Part shown: positions 61,901 to 64,000 of the stretch, one piece after another | How positions within the stretch are numbered: position 1 is the stretch's first letter | How the letters are laid out: every line of letters starts with the position of its first letter | Assembly: GCA_965261475.1 (NCBI GenBank) | Contig: OZ253454.1 | Location: forward strand, 930,001-994,000 | Length of the DNA: 64,000 nucleotides | Reading direction: 5' to 3' | From: G965261475 sp965261475 [NCBI: bacterium] | GTDB taxonomy: Bacteria > SAR324 > XYD2-FULL-50-16 | Program-made: the position numbers and the translations under genes | The notes under the pieces: generated by a model | Database searches by the model: none | The model's input: only the letters and a program-made list of their open reading frames with translations | What the model was told of the DNA's origin: nothing

Positions 61901-64000
61901 GGGTTGCTAATTGTTAGAAAAAAGCTCTCAGGGTCTTCTATAGAGTCATCAGGTGTAATAGTAATAGTAATCTCAGTAGTAGTATCGCCCGCTGGTATGC
62001 TAGCTCTCCTAGAAGCACTAGTATAATCAGAGGTAGCACTAGCGCTAGCTGCTAGAGTTTCATAGTCAAAAGATACATCGGTGCTACGAAAAGAGTGGTT
62101 CAAGGTAACGGTAAATTTGATACTACCTGCATCCTCACTAGCAGCGGCATTTGCGATAGACAAGCTTGGTAAATCGTCGTTTTTGATGGTAGCTGTAGCT
62201 CTTGCTATGTCTATAGTCGCATTAGTGGGGTTGCTCAGCATAACATAAAAAATCTCAGGGTCTTCTGTGGTGCTATCATCTGTAATAGTAATAGAAAGCT
62301 CAGTAGTAGTATCGCCCGCTAGGATGCTAGCAGTGCTAGAGACACTAGTATAATCAGAGGTAGCACTAGCACTGCCTGCTAGAGTTTTATAGTCAAAAGA
62401 TACATCGGTGCTAGCAAAAGAGGGGTTCAAGGTAACGGTAAATTTGATACTACCTGCATCCTCAAAAGCAGTGGCGTTTGCGATAGACAAGCTTGGTAAC
62501 TCGTCTATTTGAATAGTAGCAGTAGCTCTGTCTTTGTTTTCGTCTATAGTAGCATTGATAAGGTTGCTCAGTACCACATAAAAAGTCTCAGGGTCTTCTA
62601 CGAGCATATCATCAATCAGCTCAATAAAAAGCTCAGCGGTAGTGTCACCCGCTGATATGCTAGCGCTGCCAAAGTCACTAGTATAATCAAAGTTTGCACT
62701 AGCACTACCAGCGATTGTGGCGTAATCAAAGGAAACATCAGCTCTCAGAAAGGGCACACTCAAGCTAAGGCTAAATTTCATTTGTCTATCGCTCTCAAAA
62801 GCAGTGGCGTCTGTGATAGATAAAATTGGTAAATCGTCTATTTTGATAGTAGCTGTGGCTCTTGCTCTGTCTATAGTGGCATTAGTAGGGTTGCTAATTA
62901 CTAAATCAAAGGTTTCGTCGTCTTCTATCAGGCTATCATTGTTAATAGTAATAGCAATCTCAGTGGTAGTATCGCCTGCTGGTATGCTAGCGCTACCAAA
63001 ATCACTAGTATAATCAGAGGTGGCACTAGCACTGCCCGCTAGTGTGGCGTAGTCAAAAGATACAAGATGACCGGGAAAGGGCACATTTAAACGAGCTATA
63101 AATTTGATGCTCCCCTCACTCTCAATAGCTGCAGTGTCTATGATAGACAAGCTTGGTAGCTCGTCTATGCGAATAGTAGCAGTAGCTCTGTCTTTGTTTT
63201 CGTCTATAGTAGCATTAACGGGGTTGCTCAGCACCACATAAAAAGTCTCAGCGTCTTCTACAAGGGCATCATCAATCAGCTCAATAAAAAGCTCAGCGGT
63301 AGTGTCACCCGCTGATATGCTAGCGCTACCAAAGTCACTAGTATAATCAGAGTCTGCACTAGCACTACCAGCGATTGTGGCGTAATCAAAGGAAACATCA
63401 GCTCTCAGAAAGGGCACACTCAAGCTAACGCTAAATTTTATTTGTCTATCGCCCTCAAAAGCTGTGGCGTCTGTGATAGTTAGGCTTGGTAGCTCGTCGA
63501 TTTTGATGGTAGCTGTAGCTCTAGGCGTGTTGATAGTGGCATTGACAAGATTGCTAATCACTAAATCAAAGGTTTCGTCGTCTTCTATGAGGTTATCGTC
63601 TAGAATGTTAATGCTAATCAAAGCGGTAGTATCCCCAGAGTATATATTAGCAGTTGTCAGTAAAGAGCTATAATCCAAGTCTGCGCTAGCACTGCCACTC
63701 AGCGTTTCATAATCAAAGGAGACCAGATGACCGGGAAAAGGTGCACTCAAGGAGGCTACAAACTCTAGGCTACCTGCATTCTCTAGGGTAGTAACATTAG
63801 CAATAGAAAGCACTGGTAAATCATCGTTGACAATGGTGCCTGTTGCCTGCTCCCTACTAATGCTAATATCTGCAGTCGGCTCATTAGTGCTAATTACTAC
63901 AAAAAAATTCTCGTCGTTCTCAATGCTGGTATCATTGCTAATATCAATCATAATCTCAGCGGTAGTGTCTCCCTGTGATATAATGATGGTTTGAGCAACA
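55951..64000 (-). CDS. Giant Calx-beta/Kelch repeat protein, N terminus outside the window
   Basis: An open frame of about 2,680 codons runs on past the right edge: the codons after the ATG at 63951 continue in frame (SQGDTTAEI), so that ATG is internal. It holds 18 complete Calx-beta domains of about 110 residues (pattern LPSLSI, E near +10, FDYxT, SGSA, SAGDTT, EDDETF, ATIKIDD) plus a partial one at the edge. Bases 57505-58376 encode six Kelch-like repeats (WSPR, HTSVVF, KIWVLGG, NDVW) inserted inside the seventeenth domain. The C terminus (55951-56925) is a second block of about six Kelch repeats. Calx-beta acidic motifs suggest calcium binding and an extracellular adhesin-like role; no secretion signal is visible because the N terminus is missing. 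Confidence 0.9.
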   Translation of the reverse strand, partial: VAQTIIISQGDTTAEIMIDISNDTSIENDENFFVVISTNEPTADISISREQATGTIVNDDLPVLSIANVTTLENAGSLEFVASLSAPFPGHLVSFDYETLSGSASADLDYSSLLTTANIYSGDTTALISINILDDNLIEDDETFDLVISNLVNATINTPRATATIKIDELPSLTITDATAFEGDRQIKFSVSLSVPFLRADVSFDYATIAGSASADSDYTSDFGSASISAGDTTAELFIELIDDALVEDAETFYVVLSNPVNATIDENKDRATATIRIDELPSLSIIDTAAIESEGSIKFIARLNVPFPGHLVSFDYATLAGSASATSDYTSDFGSASIPAGDTTTEIAITINNDSLIEDDETFDLVISNPTNATIDRARATATIKIDDLPILSITDATAFESDRQMKFSLSLSVPFLRADVSFDYATIAGSASANFDYTSDFGSASISAGDTTAELFIELIDDMLVEDPETFYVVLSNLINATIDENKDRATATIQIDELPSLSIANATAFEDAGSIKFTVTLNPSFASTDVSFDYKTLAGSASATSDYTSVSSTASILAGDTTTELSITITDDSTTEDPEIFYVMLSNPTNATIDIARATATIKNDDLPSLSIANAAASEDAGSIKFTVTLNHSFRSTDVSFDYETLAASASATSDYTSASRRASIPAGDTTTEITITITPDDSIEDPESFFLTISNPTNATIDRARATGTIKIDDYPILSITDATAREGTNMQFSVSLSKAFANTDVSFYYETIPITTSADEDYMSSSGTKIIRATDTTTTITIEINSDNLIEGDEFVDVRLSSLVNATIKGGDARGTIEGQIASLSIANSSVVEGAGPIKFIVRLSKTLGRDISFSYQTTSGSATSTMDYLGNPQTLMIDAGENQQTIFIDISDDSLIEDDETFDITISTTEPPAELRISKKSAIGTIKIDDLPSLSITDATAVENAESIKFTVTLNPSFRSTEVSFNYQTLRGSASAADYTEVTASSMTTASILGGDTTAEIVIFIEDDNFVEDDETFDLVITNPTNATIDRARATATIKIDDLPTLSVADTSALESERTMQFIVSLSAPFPGNIVSFGYQTIAGSASVDRDYYTSAFDATSIPADSTSISILIDISDDSLIEDDETFDLVIFSLINATTGDIRATATIKIDDLPILSITDASAVENEKLIKFTVRLSEAFSRTDVFFDYKTAAVFDFITEDFSAKNSIDYTGVSSRTSIPAGDTTTEISIIIEDDDFVEDDERFFLTISNPTNATIDENAARATGTIKIDDLPILSVADASALESEPAMQFKVSLSEAFPGNDVSFDYQTLAGSASSDRDYDYSATSVTIKGGDTSIKIAIVINNDELVEDDETFLLVISNPVNATIDKNAASATGTIKIDDYPILSITDASAVENEKLIKFTVTLNFPFPGNDVSFDYKTIAGSATATIDYTSAFGTASIPADSTSISILIDISDDSLVEDDENFLLVISNPVNATLDENAASATGTIKIDDLPSLSITDASTLESESLEFTVTLSAPFPGNDVSFDYQTIAGSATATIDYTSVFDTTSIPADSTSISILIDIIDDNLIEDDETFDLVITKANNATLDENAARATGTIQIDDLPSLSIADASAFEDAAGSIEFVVTLATTSDSPTFFDYETLSGSASANIDYNTVSGTDTIAPRGNQISIFIFIVADDEVELDESFDLVITYPSSNVVITRATVTIKNDDFPTLSIAASSAEEDAVTMEFTVSLSEPFGNVAFDYHTEAGSATSGDDYTGVSATNPMRMSVPANETEAVISIRIINDDDLEGDESFDVIISNPVNATIDIARATGTILEDDFPTLSIADATALEDAGIMEFVVSLSAAFPGRDLSFNYKTINTGTARVGTSWTNKIADWSPREHHTSLVFDDKIWVLGGSDGNNLDDVWSSANGRDWTNLAAADHWSARSSHSSLVHKDKIWVLGGALAGETTTNDVWFSTSGTQWDTGASYRWSPRESHTSVVFKNQMWTLGGALADGTTTNDVWTSTNDIRWIDVGATNHWSPRKGHSSVVFDDKIWVLGGSDGSNYNNEVWDSTNGIAWTNLGATNHWSARQEHSSVVYGGKMWVLGGALSDETTTNDAWYSADGITWTPTTKFDDSIASRRAHTSVVFDGQIWVLGGRTPTGITDSVYFTSSFPDYQTVASMTGVIPQGSQQTKIAITLFANKIFETPNKEFFVDILDPDNAVIVRDPNNSLAQTGRATGTIVEDDLPILSIADASAIEADRQMEFIVTLTPASNIAVTFYYDTTDGTAQSISKEEEEFVKKGFAKDYESQKGSGTIRAGDTTTSITISILDDSDIDNNETFDVIITKSTNATFDTDGSNKATGTIRSGFWRELTITGNKWSARLNHTSVVFKNKIWVLGGIGLRGLKNDVWSSDLSTWEHVQSRAAWSPRQDHSSVVYENKMWVLGGSIAATVSASTDLINDVWYSSDGITWTAATTDAAWSPRQGHSLVHFRDDMYVLGGADASHNASEGFDDMWKSRDGINWSKQQVRKSFTGNSRFAAVAFARNYIALLGGVAHTDSASNGNAFWRFRAPFTEWINIATDIGANPSGFSHFQYTDSVFLEVIGNSCLAARCGVVYYLIGGRNIFGIPEKLRYIRTIVVNVARWEDYDTDNLPLVANHTAVTLNGKVYVIGGLEQGVGVTNKVWLLED
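58390..64000 (-). repeat. Tandem array of ~330-bp Calx-beta coding repeats
   Basis: The domain period is 324-336 bp at the DNA level. Some copies are nearly identical: 62581-62790 matches 63241-63450 at an offset of exactly 660 bp with about ten mismatches, and 59281-59430 matches 59611-59760 at an offset of 330 bp. This indicates recent one- and two-domain duplications or gene conversion. Confidence 0.85.

Noticed and set aside
56459-63673. Many plus-strand open frames of 60-92 codons inside the giant gene
   Set aside because: They recur at the domain period and have the composition expected of antisense shadows of the repeat-coding strand.
63949-63951. ATG as the start of the giant protein
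   Set aside because: The frame continues upstream to the window edge with typical Calx-beta sequence (SQGDTTAEI), so this methionine is internal and the gene is truncated by the window.
1-64000. tRNA or rRNA genes
   Set aside because: I looked for T-loop-like GTTCGA sequences in intergenic regions and for rRNA-like blocks; none was convincing. A dedicated scan could still find a missed tRNA.

Overview
This is a very AT-rich, gene-dense bacterial segment from a Gram-negative cell. Outer-membrane evidence includes an LpxL-type acyltransferase, an outer-membrane beta-barrel, phosphatidylserine decarboxylase and a divergent polysaccharide deacetylase. The organism cannot be named from the window. 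The ribosomal genes argue against a typical alphaproteobacterium: S14 is the short 61-residue zinc type, L36 is the 37-residue cysteine type, and the order is secY-adk-infA-rpmJ-rpsM-rpsK-rpoA-rplQ. The absence of L30 together with a zinc S14 recalls Campylobacterota and some former Deltaproteobacteria, but this is only inference. No rRNA, tRNA, CRISPR array or transposase was seen.

Layout. 1-13.2 kb: the end of a fused ATP sulfurylase/APS kinase, an aminotransferase, dcd, a YbdG-type mechanosensitive channel, an orphan 516-residue protein, fmt, sthA, folK, moaE, pepA, ftsI and an RDD membrane protein. 13.2-25.4 kb: an orphan 628-residue protein, ligA, a YibQ-type deacetylase, a degenerate glpX, ftsQ, an OppD-type ATPase, lipM, an outer-membrane barrel, hemL and rpe. 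25.4-42.4 kb: a single co-directional minus-strand str-S10-spc-alpha ribosomal supercluster, in which rplC (L3), rpmD (L30), map and rpsD (S4) are absent from their usual slots. 42.4-46.0 kb: modA, yceD, leuB and ilvC. 46.1-46.9 kb: a two-gene Panacea-domain toxin-antitoxin candidate whose second gene is a small membrane protein. 47.3-53.4 kb: a GldA/F/G-like ABC exporter, psd and ftsH. 53.7-55.6 kb: an LpxL-like acyltransferase and a polyprenyl diphosphate synthase. 55.95 kb to the right edge: the C-terminal 2,680 or more residues of a giant Calx-beta/Kelch protein that enters the window from the right.

The most unusual points are these. (1) A PanAT-like toxin-antitoxin pair. (2) Decayed direct copies of gene 3' ends lying just beyond the stop codons of three separate genes (leuB, the acyltransferase and ispB), one carrying a 13-bp minisatellite. 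Short in-frame tandem repeats also occur inside rpsH, rpsS and modA, which suggests a genome prone to slippage or local duplication. (3) A clean S10-L4 junction without L3. (4) A GlpX homologue that has lost most metal ligands, and an acyltransferase lacking the catalytic acid. (5) A six-blade Kelch block inserted inside a Calx-beta domain of the giant protein.

Most genes have no recognisable Shine-Dalgarno sequence; tuf is a clear exception. Several starts were therefore chosen by family alignment rather than by ribosome binding site.
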